In this document: piece after piece, positions 1 through 15,000 of the stretch
Numbering within the stretch: position 1 is the stretch's first letter
Layout of the letters: each line of letters begins with the position of its first letter
Program-made: the position numbers and the translations under genes
DNA from: Siphonodentalium dalli
Taxonomy: Eukaryota > Mollusca > Scaphopoda > Gadilida > Siphonodentaliidae
Length of the DNA stretch: 64,000 bases
Direction: 5' to 3'
Assembly: GCA_032622095.1 (NCBI GenBank)
Contig: CP136067.1
Location: forward strand, 194,642,052-194,706,051
The notes under the pieces: generated by a model
Seen by the model: the letters and a program-made list of their open reading frames with translations, nothing else
Told to the model about the DNA's origin: nothing
Databases searched by the model: none

Positions 1-3000
1 ACCATTACAGAAGTAACCTGGATATTAGATCTATACCGAATAAAGGGACATTAGGACCATTACAGAAGTAACCTGGATATTAGATCTATACCGAATAACG
101 GGACATTAGGACCATTACAGAAGTAACCTGGGTATTAGATCTATACCTAATAAAGGGACATTAGGACCATTACAGAAGTAACCTGGATATTAGATATACC
201 GAATAAAGGGACATTAGGACCATTACTGAAGTAACCTGGGTATTAGATCTATACCTAATAAAGGGACATTAGGACCATTACAGAAGTAACCTGGATATTA
301 GATCTATACCGAATAAAGTGACATTAGGACCATTACAGAAGTAACCTGGATATTAGATATATACCTAATAAAGTGACATTAGGACCATTACAGAAGTAAC
401 CTGGATATTAGATCAATACAGAATAAAGTGACATTAGGACCATTACAGAAGTAACCTGGATATTAGATCTATACCGAATAAAGTGACATTAGGACCATTA
501 CAGAAGTAACCTGGATATTAGATCTATACCGAATAAAGTGACATTAGGACCATTACAGAAGTAACCTGGATATTAGATCTATACCGAATAAAGTGACATT
601 AGGACCATTACAGAAGTAACCTGGATATTAGATCTATACCGAATAAAGGGACATTAGGACCATTACAGAAGTAACCTGGATATTAGATCAATACCGAATA
701 AAGGGACATTAGGACCATTACAGAAGTAACCTGGATATTAGATCTATACCGAATAAAGTGACATTAGGACCATTACAGAAGTAACCTGGATATTAGATCA
801 ATACCGAATAAAGTGACATTAGGACGATTACAGAAGTAACCTGGATATTAGATCAATACCGAATAAAGTGACATTAGGACCATTACAGAAGTAACCTGGA
901 TATTAGATCTATACCTAATAAAGTGACATTAGGACCATTACAGAAGTAACCTGGATATTAGATCTATACCGAATAAAGTGACATTAGGACCATTACAGAA
1001 GTAACCTGGATATTAGATCAATACCGAATAAAGTGACATTAGGACCATTACAGAAGTAACCTGGATATTAGATCTATACCGAATAAAGTGACATTAGGAC
1101 CATTACAGAAGTAACCTGGATATTAGATCTATACCTAATAAAGTGACATTAGGACCATTACAGAAGTAACCTGGATATTAGATCTATACCGAATAACGTG
1201 ACATTAGGACCATTACAGAAGTAACCTGGATATTAGATCTATACCTAATAAAGTGACATTAGGACCATTACAGAAGTAACCTGGATATTAGATCTATACC
1301 GAATAACGGGACATTAGGACCATTACAGAAGTAACCTGGATATTAGATCAATACCGAATAAAGTGACATTAGGACCATTACAGAAGTAACCTGGATATTA
1401 GATCTATACCGAATAAAGTGACATTAGGACCATTACAGAAGTAACCTGGATATTAGATCAATACCGAATAAAGTGACATTAGGACCATTACATAAGTAAC
1501 CTGGATATTAGATCTATACCAAATAAAGGGACATTAGGACCATTACAGAAGTAACCTGGATATTAGATCTATACCGAATAAAGTGACATTAGGACCATTA
1601 CAGAAGTAACCTGGATATTAGATCTATACCTAATAAAGTGACATTAGGACCATTACAGAAGTAACCTGGATATTAGATCAATACCGAATAAAGTGACATT
1701 AGGACCATTACAGAAGTAACCTGGATATTAGATCTATACCGAATAACGTGACATTAGGACCATTACAGAAGTAACCTGGATATTAGATCTATACCGAATA
1801 AAGTGACATTAGGACCATTACAGAAGTAACCTGGATATTAGATCTATACCGAATAAAGGGACATTAGGACCATTACATAAGTAACCTGGATATTAGATCT
1901 ATACCGAATAAAGGGACATTAGGACCATTACAGAAGTAACCTGGATATTAGATCTATACCGAATAAAGTGACATTAGGACCATTACAGAAGTAACCTGGA
2001 TATTAGATCTATACCGAATAAAGTGACATTAGGACCATTACAGAAGTAACCTGGATATTAGATCTATACCGAATAACCTGACATTAGGACCATTACAGAA
2101 GTAACCTGGATATTAGATCTATACCGAATAACCTGACATTAGGACCATTACATAAGTAACCTGGATATTAGATCTATACCGAATAAAGGGACATTAGGAC
2201 CATTACAGAAGTAACCTGGATATTAGATCTATACCGAATAAAGTGACATTAGGACCATTACAGAAGTAACCTGGATATTAGATCTATACCGAATAACGTG
2301 ACATTAGGACCATTACAGAAGTAACCTGGATATTAGATCTATACCGAATAAAGTGACATTAGGACCATTACAGAAGTAACCTGGATATTAGATCTATACC
2401 GAATAAAGTGACATTAGGACCATTACAGAAGTAACCTGGATATTAGATCTATACCTAATAAAGTGACATTAGGACCATTATAGAAGTAACCTGGATATTA
2501 GATCTATACCGAATAAAGGGACATTAGGACCATTACAGAAGTAACCTGGATATTAGATCTATACCGAATAAAGTGACATTAGGACGATTACAGAAGTAAC
2601 CTGGATATTAGATCTATACCGAATAACGGGACATTAGGACCATTACAGAAGTAACCTGGATATTAGATCTATACCGAATAAAGTGACATTAGGACGATTA
2701 CAGAAGTAACCTGGATATTAGATCTATACCTAATAAAGTGACATTAGGACCATTACAGAAGTAACCTGGATATTAGATCAATACCGAATAAAGGGACATT
2801 AGGACCATTACAGAAGTAACCTGGATATTAGATCTATACCGAATAAAGTGACATTAGGACGATTACAGAAGTAACCTGGATATTAGATCTATACCTAATA
2901 AAGTGACATTAGGACCATTACAGAAGTAACCTGGATATTAGATCTATACCGAATAAAGGGACATTAGGACCATTACAGAAGTAACCTGTATATTAGATCT

Positions 3001-6000
3001 ATACCGAATAACGTGACATTAGGACCATTACAGAAGTAACCTGGATATTAGATCTATACAGAATAAAGTGACATTAGGACCATTACAGAAGTAACCTGGA
3101 TATTAGATCTATACCTAATAAAGTGACATTAGGACCATTACAGAAGTAACCTGGATATTAGATCAATACCGAATAAAGTGACATTAGGACCATTACAGAA
3201 GTAACCTGGATATTAGATAAATACCGAATAAAGGGACATTAGGACCATTACAGAAGTAACCTGGATATTAGATCTATACCGAATAAAGTGACATTAGGAC
3301 CATTACAGAAGTAACCTGGATATTAGATCTATACCGAATAAAGTGACATTAGGACCATTACAGAAGTAACCTGGATATTAGATCTATACCGAATAAAGGG
3401 CCATTAGGACCATTACAGAAGTAACCTGGATATTAGATATATACCGAATAACCTGACATTAGGACCATTACAGAAGTAACCTGGATATTAGATCTATACC
3501 GAATAAAGTGACATTAGGACCATTACAGCAGTAACCTGTATATTAGATCTATACCGAATAAAGGGACATTAGGACGATTACAGAAGTAACCTGGATATTA
3601 GATCTATACCGAATAAAGTGACATTAGGACCATTACAGAAGTAACCTGGATATTAGATCTATACCGAATAAAGTGACATTAGGACCATTACAGAAGTAAC
3701 CTGGATATTAGATATATACCGAATAAAGTGACATTAGGACCATTACAGAAGTAACCTGGATATTAGATCTATACCGAATAAAGTGACATTAGGACCATTA
3801 CAGAAGTAACCTGGATATTAGATCTATACCTAATAAAGTGACATTAGGACCATTACAGAAGTAACCTGGATATTAGATCTATACCGAATAAAGTGACATT
3901 AGGACCATTACAGAAGTAACCTGGATATTAGATCAATACCGAATAAAGTGACATTAGGACCATTACAGAAGTAACCTGGATATTAGATCTATACCGAATA
4001 AAGTGACATTAGGACCATTACAGAAGTAACCTGGATATTAGATCTATACCGAATAAAGTGACATTAGGACCATTACAGAAGTAACCTGGATATTAGATCT
4101 ATACCGAATAACCTGACATTAGGACCATTACAGAAGTAACCTGGATATTAGATCTATACCGAATAAAGTGACATTAGGACCATTACATAAGTAACCTGGA
4201 TATTAGATCAATACCGAATAAAGTGACATTAGGACCATTACAGAAGTAACCTGGATATTAGATCTATACCGAATAAAGGGACATTAGGACCATTACAGAA
4301 GTAACCTGGATATTCGATCTATACCGAATAAAGGGACATTAGGACCATTACAGAAGTAACCTGGATATTAGATATACCGAATAAAGTGACATTAGGACCA
4401 TTACAGAAGTAACCTGGATATTAGATCTATACCGAATAACGTGACATTAGGACCATTACAGAAGTAACCTGGATATTAGATCAATACCGAATAAAGTGAC
4501 ATTAGGACCATTACAGAAGTAACCTGGATATTAGATCTATACCGAATAACGGGACATTAGGACCATTACAGAAGTAACCTGGATATTAGATCTATAACGA
4601 ATAACGGGACATTAGGACCATTACAGAAGTAACCTGGATATTAGATCAATACCGAATAACGTGACATTAGGACCATTACAGAAGTAACCTGGATATTAGA
4701 TCTATACCTAATAAAGTGACATTAGGACCATTACAGAAGTAACCTGGATATTAGATCAATACCGAATAAAGGGACATTAGGACCATTACAGAAGTAACCT
4801 GGATATTAGATCTATACCGAATAAAGGGACATTAGGACCATTACAGAAGTAACCTGGATATTAGATCTATACCGAATAACGTGACATTAGGACCATTACA
4901 GAAGTAACCTGGATATTAGATCAATAACGAATAAAGGGACATTAGGACCATTACATAAGTAACCTGGATATTAGATCTATACCGAATAACGGGACATTAG
5001 GACCATTACTGAAGTAACCTGGATATTAGATCTATACCGAATAAAGTGACATTAGGACCATTACAGAAGTAACCTGGATATTAGATCTATATACCGAATA
5101 ACGGGACATTAGGACCATTACAGAAGTAACCTGGATATTAGATCTATACCGAATAACGTGACATTAGGACCATTACAGAAGTAACCTGGATATTAGATCT
5201 ATACCGAATAAAGTGACATTAGGACCATTACAGAAGTAACCTGGATATTAGATCAATACCGAATAAAGTGACATTAGGACCATTACTGAAGTAACCTGGA
5301 TATTAGATCTATACCGAATAACGGGACATTAGGACCATTACAGAAGTAACCTGGATATTAGATCTATACCGAATAAAGGGACATTAGGACCATTACTGAA
5401 GTAACCTGGATATTAGATCTATACCGAATAAAGTGACATTAGGACCATTACAGAAGTAACCTGGATATTAGATCTATACCGAATAAAGTGACATTAGGAC
5501 CATTACAGAAGTAACCTGGATATTAGATCTATACCGAATAAAGTGACATTAGGACCATTACTGAAGTAACCTGGATATTAGATCTATACCGAATAACGGG
5601 ACATTAGGACCATTACTGAAGTAACCTGGATATTAGACCTATACCGAATAAAGTGACATTAGGACCATTACAGAAGTAACCTGGATATTAGATATATACC
5701 GAATAAAGGGACATTAGGACCATTACAGAAGTAACCTGGATATTAGATCTATACCGAATAACCTGACATTAGGACCATTACAGAAGTAACCTGGATATTA
5801 GATCTATACCGAATAAAGGGACATTAGGACCATTACTGAAGTAACCTGGATATTAGATATACCGAATAAAGGGACATTAGGACCATTACAGAAGTAACCT
5901 GGATATTAGATCAATACCGAATAACGTGACATTAGGACCATTACAGAAGTAACCTGGATATTAGATCTATACCGAATAAAGGGACATTAGGACCATTACA

Positions 6001-9000
6001 GAAGTAACCTGGATATTAGATCTATACCGAATAACGGGACATTAGGACCATTACAGAAGTAACCTGGATATTAGATCAATACCGAATAACGGGACATTAG
6101 GACCATTACAGAAGTAACCTGGATATTAGATCAATACCGAATAAAGTGACATTAGGACCATTACAGAAGTAACCTGGATATTAGATATATACCGAATAAA
6201 GTGACATTAGGACCATTACTGAAGTAACCTGGATATTAGATCAATACCGAATAAAGTGACATTAGGACCATTACATAAGTAACCTGGATATTAGATCTAT
6301 ACCGAATAAAGAGACATTAGGACCATTACAGAAGTAACCTGGATATTAGATCTATACCGAATAAAGAGACATTAGGACCATTACAGAAGTAACCTGGATA
6401 TTAGATCTATACCGAATAACCTGACATTAGGACCATTACAGAAGTAACCTGGATATTAGATCTATACCGAATAACCTGACATTAGGACCATTACAGAAGT
6501 AACCTGGATATTAGATCTATACCGAATAAAGTGACATTAGGACCATTACATAAGTAACCTGGATATTAGATCTATACCGAATAAAGTGACATTAGGACCA
6601 TTACAGAAGTAACCAGGATATTAGATCAATACCGAATAACGGGACATTAGGACCATTACAGAAGTAACCTGGATATTAGATCTATACCGAATAAAGTGAC
6701 ATTAGGACCATTACAGAAGTAACCTGGATATTAGATCTATACCGAATAAAGAGACATTAGGACCATTACATAAGTAACCTGGATATTAGATCTATACCGA
6801 ATAAAGAGACATTAGGACCATTACAGAAGTAACCTGGATATTAGATCTATACCGAATAAAGAGACATTAGGACCATTACATAAGTAACCTGGATATTAGA
6901 TCTATACCGAATAAAGGGACATTAGGACCATTACAGAAGTAACCTGGATATTAGATCTATACCGAATAAAGGGACATTAGGACCATTACAGAAGTAACCT
7001 GGATATTAGATCTATACCGAATAAAGTGACATTAGGACCATTACAGAAGTAACCTGGATATTAGATCTATACCGAATAAAGTGACATTAGGACCATTACA
7101 GAAGTAACCTGGATATTAGATCTATACCGAATAACCTGACATTAGGACCATTACTGAAGTAACCTGGATATTAGATCTATACCGAATAAAGGGACATTAG
7201 GACCATTACAGAAGTAACCTGGATATTAGATCTATACCGAATAACCTGACATTAGGACCATTACAGAAGTAACCTGGATATTAGATCTATACCGAATAAA
7301 GTGACATTAGGACCATTACAGAAGTAACCTGGATATTAGATCTATACCGAATAACGTGACATTAGGACCATTACAGAAGTAACCTGGATATTAGATCTAT
7401 ACCGAATAACGTGACATTAGGACCATTACAGAAGTAACCTGGATATTAGATCTATACCGAATAAAGGGACATTAGGACCATTACAGAAGTAACCTGGATA
7501 TTAGATATACCGAATAAAGGGACATTAGGACCATTACTGAAGTAACCTGGATATTAGATCTATACCGAATAAAGGGACATTAGGACCATTACAGAAGTAA
7601 CCTGGATATTAGATCTATACCGAATAAAGTGACATTAGGACCATTACAGAAGTAACCTGGATATTAGATCTATACCGAATAAAGTGACATTAGGACCATT
7701 ACAGAAGTAACCTGGATATTAGATATACCGAATAAAGGGACATTAGGACCATTACTGAAGTAACCTGGATATTAGATCTATACCGAATAAAGGGACATTA
7801 GGACCATTACAGAAGTAACCTGGATATTAGATCTATACCGAATAAAGTGACATTAGGACCATTACAGAAGTAACCTGGATATTAGATCTATACCGAATAA
7901 AGTGACATTAGGACCATTACAGAAGTAACCTGGATATTAGATCTATACCGAATAAAGTGACATTAGGACCATTACAGAAGTAACCTGGATATTAGATCTA
8001 TACCGAATAAAGTGACATTAGGACCATTACAGAAGTAACCTGGATATTAGATCTATACCTAATAAAGGGACATTAGGACCATTACAGAAGTAACCTGGGT
8101 ATTAGATCTATACCGAATAAAGGGACATTAGGACCATTACATAAGTAACCTGGATATTAGATCTATACCGAATAAAGTGACATTAGGACCATTACAGAAG
8201 TAACCTGGATATTAGATCTATACCGAATAAAGTGACATTAGGACCATTACAGAAGTAACCTGGATATTAGATCTATACCGAATAAAGGAACATTAGGACC
8301 ATTACAGAAGTAACCTGGATATTATATCTATACCGAATAAAGTGACATTAGGACCATTACAGAAGTAACCTGGATATTAGATCTATACCTAATAAAGTGA
8401 CATTAGGACCATTACTGAAGTAACCTGGATATTAGATCAATACTGAATAAAGTGACATTAGGACCATTACAGAAGTAACCTGGATATTAGATCTATACCG
8501 AATAAAGGGACATTAGGACCATTACAGAAGTAACCTGGATATTAGATCTATACCGAATAAAGGGACATTAGGACCATTACAGAAGTAACCTGGATATTAG
8601 ATCTATACCGAATAACGTGACATTAGGACCATTACAGAAGTAACCTGGATATTAGATATATACCGAATAAAGTGACATTAGGACCATTACAGAAGTAACC
8701 TGGATATTAGATCTATACCGAATAACCTGACATTAGGACCATTACAGAAGTAACCTGGATATTAGATCAATACCGAATAAAGGGACATTAGGACCATTAC
8801 AGAAGTAACCTGGATATTAGATCTATACCGAATAAAGGAACATTAGGACCATTACAGAAGTAACCTGGATATTAGATCTATACCGAATAAAGGGACATTA
8901 GGACCATTACAGAAGTAACCTGGATATTAGATCAATACCGAATAAAGTGACATTAGGACCATTACAGAAGTAACCTGGATATTAGATCTATACCGAATAA

Positions 9001-12000
9001 AGTGACATTAGGACGATTACAGAAGTAACCTGGATATTAGATCAATACCGAATAAAGTGACATTAGGACCATTACAGAAGTAACCTGGGTATTAGATCTA
9101 TACCGAATAAAGGGACATTAGGACCATTACAGAAGTAACCTGGATATTAGATCTATACCGAATAACGGGACATTAGGACCATTACAGAAGTAACCTGGAT
9201 ATTAGATCTATACCGAATAAAGGGACATTAGGACCATTACAGAAGTAACCTGGATATTAGATCTATACCGAATAAAGTGACATTAGGACCATTACAGAAG
9301 TAACCAGGATATTAGATCTATACCGAATAAAGTGACATTAGGACCATTACAGAAGTAACCTGGATATTAGATCTATACCGAATAAAGTGACATTAGGACC
9401 ATTACAGAAGTAACCTGGATATTAGATCTATACCGAATAAAGGGACATTAGGACCATTACAGAAGTAACCTGGATATTAGATCTATACCGAATAAAGTGA
9501 CATTAGGACCATTACAGAAGTAACCTGGATATTAGATCTATACCGAATAAAGTGACATTAGGACCATTACAGAAGTAACCTGGATATTAGATCTATACCG
9601 AATAAAGGGACATTAGGACCATTACAGAAGTAACCTGGATATTAGATCTATACCGAATAACGGGACATTAGGACCATTACAGAAGTAACCTGGATATTAT
9701 ATCTATACCGAATAAAGTGACATTAGGACCATTACAGAAGTAACCTGGATATTAGATATATACCGAATAAAGTGACATTAGGACCATTACAGAAGTAACC
9801 TGGACATTAGATCTATACCGAATAAAGGGACATTAGGACCATTACAGAAGTAACCTGGATATTAGATCTATACCGAATAAAGGGACATTAGGACCATTAC
9901 AGAAGTAACCTGGATATTAGATCTATACCGAATAAAGTGACATTAGGACCATTACAGAAGTAACCTGGATATTAGATCTATACCGAATAAAGGGACATTA
10001 GGACCATTACAGAAGTAACCTGGATATTAGATCTATACCGAATAACGTGACATTAGGACCATTACAGAAGTAACCTGGATATTAGATCTATACCAAATAA
10101 AGTGACATTAGGACCATTACAGAAGTAACCTGGATATTAGATCTATACCAAATAAAGTGACATTAGGACCATTACAGTAGTAACCTGGATATTAGATCAA
10201 TACCGAATAAAGTGACATTAGGACGATTACAGAAGTAACCTGGATATTAGATCTATACCGAATAAAGTGACATTAGGACCATTACAGAAGTAACCTGGAT
10301 ATTAGATCTATACCGAATAAAGTGACATTAGGACCATTACAGAAGTAACCTGGATATTAGATCTATACCGAATAAAGTGACATTAGGACGATTACAGAAG
10401 TAACCTGGATATTAGATCTATACCGAATAAAGTGACATTAGGACGATTACAGAAGTAACCTGGATATTAGATCTATACCGAATAAAGGGACATTAGGACC
10501 ATTACAGAAGTAACCTGGATATTAGATCTATACCGAATAAAGTGACATTAGGACCATTACAGAAGTAACCTGGATATTAGATCAATACCGAATAAAGGGA
10601 CATTAGGACCATTACAGTAGTAACCTGGATATTAGATCTATACCGAATAAAGGGACATTAGGACGATTACAGAAGTAACCTGGATATTAGATCTATACCG
10701 AATAAAGTGACATTAGGACCATTACAGAAGTAACCTGGATATTAGATCAATACCGAATAACATGACATTAGGACCATTACAGAAGTAACCTGGATATTAG
10801 ATCTATACCGAATAACATGACATTAGGACGATTACAGAAGTAACCTGGATATTAGATCTATACCGAATAAAGTGACATTAGGACGATTACAGAAGTAACC
10901 TGGATATTAGATCTATACCGAATAAAGTGACATTAGGACCATTACAGAAGTAACCTGGATATTAGATCTATACAGAATAAAGGGACATTAGGACCATTAC
11001 AGAAGTAACCTGGATATTAGATCTATACCGAATAAAGGGACATTAGGACCATTACAGAAGTAACCTGGATATTAGATCTATACCGAATAAAGGGACATTA
11101 GGACCATTACAGAAGTAACCTGGATATTAGATCTATACCGAATAAAGGGACATTAGGACCATTACAGAAGTAACCTGGATATTAGATCTATACCGAATAA
11201 AGGGACATTAGGACCATTACAGAAGTAACCTGGATATTAGATCTATACCGAATAAAGTGACATTAGGACCATTACAGAAGTAACCTGGATATTAGATCTA
11301 TACCGAATAAAGGGACATTAGGACCATTACAGAAGTAACCTGGATATTAGATCTATACCGAATAAAGGGACATTAGGACCATTACAGAAGTAACCTGGAT
11401 ATTAGATCTATACCGAATAAAGTGACATTAGGACCATTACAGAAGTAACCTGGATATTAGATCTATACCGAATAAAGGGACATTAGGACCATTACTGAAG
11501 TAACCTGGATATTATATCTATACCGAATAAAGTGACATTAGGACCATTACATAAGTAACCTGGATATTAGATCTATACCGAATAAAGTGACATTAGGACC
11601 ATTACAGAAGTAACCTGGATATTAGATCAATACCGAATAAAGTGACATTAGGACCATTACAGAAGTAACCTGGATATTAGATCTATACCGAATAAAGTGA
11701 CATTAGGACCATTACAGAAGTAACCTGGATATTAGATCTATACCGAATAAAGGGACATTAGGACCATTACAGAAGTAACCTGGATATTAGATCTATACCG
11801 AATAACGTGACATTAGGACGATTACAGAAGTAACCTGGATATTAGATCTATACCGAATAACGGGACATTAGGACCATTACAGAAGTAACCTGGATATTAG
11901 ATCAATACCGAATAAAGTGACATTAGGACCATTACAGAAGTAACCTGGATATTAGTATACCGAATAAAGTGACATTAGGACCATTACAGAAGTAACCTGG

Positions 12001-15000
12001 ATATTAGATCAATACCGAATAAAGTGACATTAGGACCATTACAGAAGTAACCTGGATATTAGATCTATACCGAATAAAGGGACATTAGGACCATTACAGA
12101 AGTAACCTGGATATTAGATCTATACCGAATAAAGGGACATTAGGACCATTACAGAAGTAACCTGGATATTAGATCTATACCGAATAAAGTGACATTAGGA
12201 CCATTACAGAAGTAACCTGGATATTAGATCTATACCGAATAAAGGGACATTAGGACCATTACAGAAGTAACCTGGATATTAGATCTATACCGAATAAAGT
12301 GACATTAGGACCATTACAGAAGTAACCTGGATATTAGATCTATACCGAATAAAGTGACATTAGGACCATTACAGAAGTAACCTGGATATTAGATATATAC
12401 CTAATAACATGACATTAGGACCATTACAGAAGTAACCTGGATATTAGATCTATACCGAATAAAGTGACATTAGGACCATTACATAAGTAACCTGGATATT
12501 AGATATATACCGAATAACCTGACATTAGGACCATTACAGAAGTAACCTGGATATTAGATATATACCGAATAACCTGACATTAGGACCATTACAGAAGTAA
12601 CCTGGATATTAGATCAATACCGAATAAAGTGACATTAGGACCATTACAGAAGTAACCTGGATATTAGATCAATACCTAATAAAGTGACATTAGGACGATT
12701 ACAGAAGTAACCTGGATATTAGATATATACCGAATAAAGTGACATTAGGACGATTACAGAAGTAACCTGGATATTAGATCTATACCGAATAAAGTGACAT
12801 TAGGACCATTACAGAAGTAACCTGGATATTAGATCTATACCGAATAAAGTGACATTAGGACCATTACAGAAGTAACCTGGATATTAGATCTATACCGAAT
12901 AACGGGACATTAGGACGATTACAGAAGTAACCTGGATATTAGATCTATACCGAATAAAGGGACATTAGGACCATTACAGAAGTAACCTGGATATTAGATC
13001 TATACCGAATAAAGTGACATTAGGACCATTACTGAAGTAACCTGGATATTAGATATATACCGAATAAAGTGACATTAGGACCATTACAGAAGTAACCTGG
13101 ATATTAGATCTATACCGAATAAAGGGACATTAGGACCATTACTGAAGTAACCTGGATATTAGATATATACCGAATAAAGGGACATTAGGACCATTACAGA
13201 AGTAACCTGGATATTAGATCTATACCGAATAAAGGGACATTAGGACCATTACTGAAGTAACCTGGATATTAGATATATACCGAATAAAGTGACATTAGGA
13301 CCATTACAGAAGTAACCTGGATATTAGATCAATACCGAATAAAGTGACATTAGGACCATTACAGAAGTAACCTCGATATTAGATATATACCGAATAAAGT
13401 GACATTAGGACCATTACAGAAGTAACCTGGATATTAGATCTATACCGAATAAAGTGACATTAGGACCATTACAGAAGTAACCTGGATATTAGATCAATAC
13501 CGAATAAAGTGACATTAGGACCATTACAGAAGTAACCTGGATATTAGATCTATACCGAATAAAGGGACATTAGGACCATTACTGAAGTAACCTGGATATT
13601 AGATCTATACCGAATAAAGGGACATTAGGACCATTACTGAAGTAACCTGGATATTAGATCAATACCGAATAAAGTGACATTAGGACCATTACAGAAGTAA
13701 CCTGGATATTAGATCTATACCGAATAAAGTGACATTAGGACCATTACAGAAGTAACCTGGATATTAGATCTATACCGAATAAAGTGACATTAGGACCATT
13801 ACAGAAGTAACCTGGATATTAGATCTATACCGAATAAAGGGACATTAGGACCATTACTGAAGTAACCTGGATATTAGATCTATACCGAATAAAGGGACAT
13901 TAGGACCATTACTGAAGTAACCTGGATATTAGATCAATACCGAATAAAGTGACATTAGGACCATTACAGAAGTAACCTGGATATTAGATCTATACCGAAT
14001 AACCTGACATTAGGACCATTACAGAAGTAACCTGGATATTAGATCTATACCAAATAACCTGACATTAGGACGATTACAGAAGTAACCAGGATATTAGATC
14101 AATACCGAATAACATGACATTAGGACCATTACATAAGTAACCAGGATATTAGATCTATACCGAATAACGTGACATTAGGACCATTACAGAAGTAACCTGG
14201 ATATTAGATCTATACCGAATAAAGGGACATTAGGACCAATACAGAAGTAACCTGGATATTAGATCTATACCTAATAAAGGGACATTAGGACCATTACAGA
14301 AGTAACCTGGATATTAGATCTATACCGAATAAAGTGACATTAGGACCATTACAGAAGTAACCTGGGTATTAGATCTATACCGAATAAAGGGACATTAGGA
14401 CCATTACAGAAGTAACCTGGATATTAGATCAATACCGAATAAAGTGACATTAGGACCATTACAGAAGTAACCTGGATATTAGATCTATACCGAATAACGG
14501 GACATTAGGACGATTACAGAAGTAACCTGGATATTAGATCTATACCGAATAAAGTGACATTAGGACCATTACAGAAGTAACCTGGGTATTAGATCTATAC
14601 CGAATAAAGGGACATTAGGACCATTACAGAAGTAACCTGGATATTAGATCAATACCGAATAAAGTGACATTAGGACCATTACAGAAGTAACCTGGATATT
14701 AGATCTATACCGAATAAAGTGACATTAGGACCATTACAGAAGTAACCTGGATATTAGATCAATACCGAATAAAGTGACATTAGGACCATTACAGAAGTAA
14801 CCTCGATATTAGATCTATACCGAATAACATGACATTAGGACCATTACAGAAGTAACCAGGATATTAGATCTATACCGAATAAAGGGACATTAGGACCATT
14901 ACAGAAGTAACCTCGATATTAGATCTATACCGAATAACATGACATTAGGACCATTACAGAAGTAACCTGGATATTAGATCTATACCGAATAAAGGGACAT

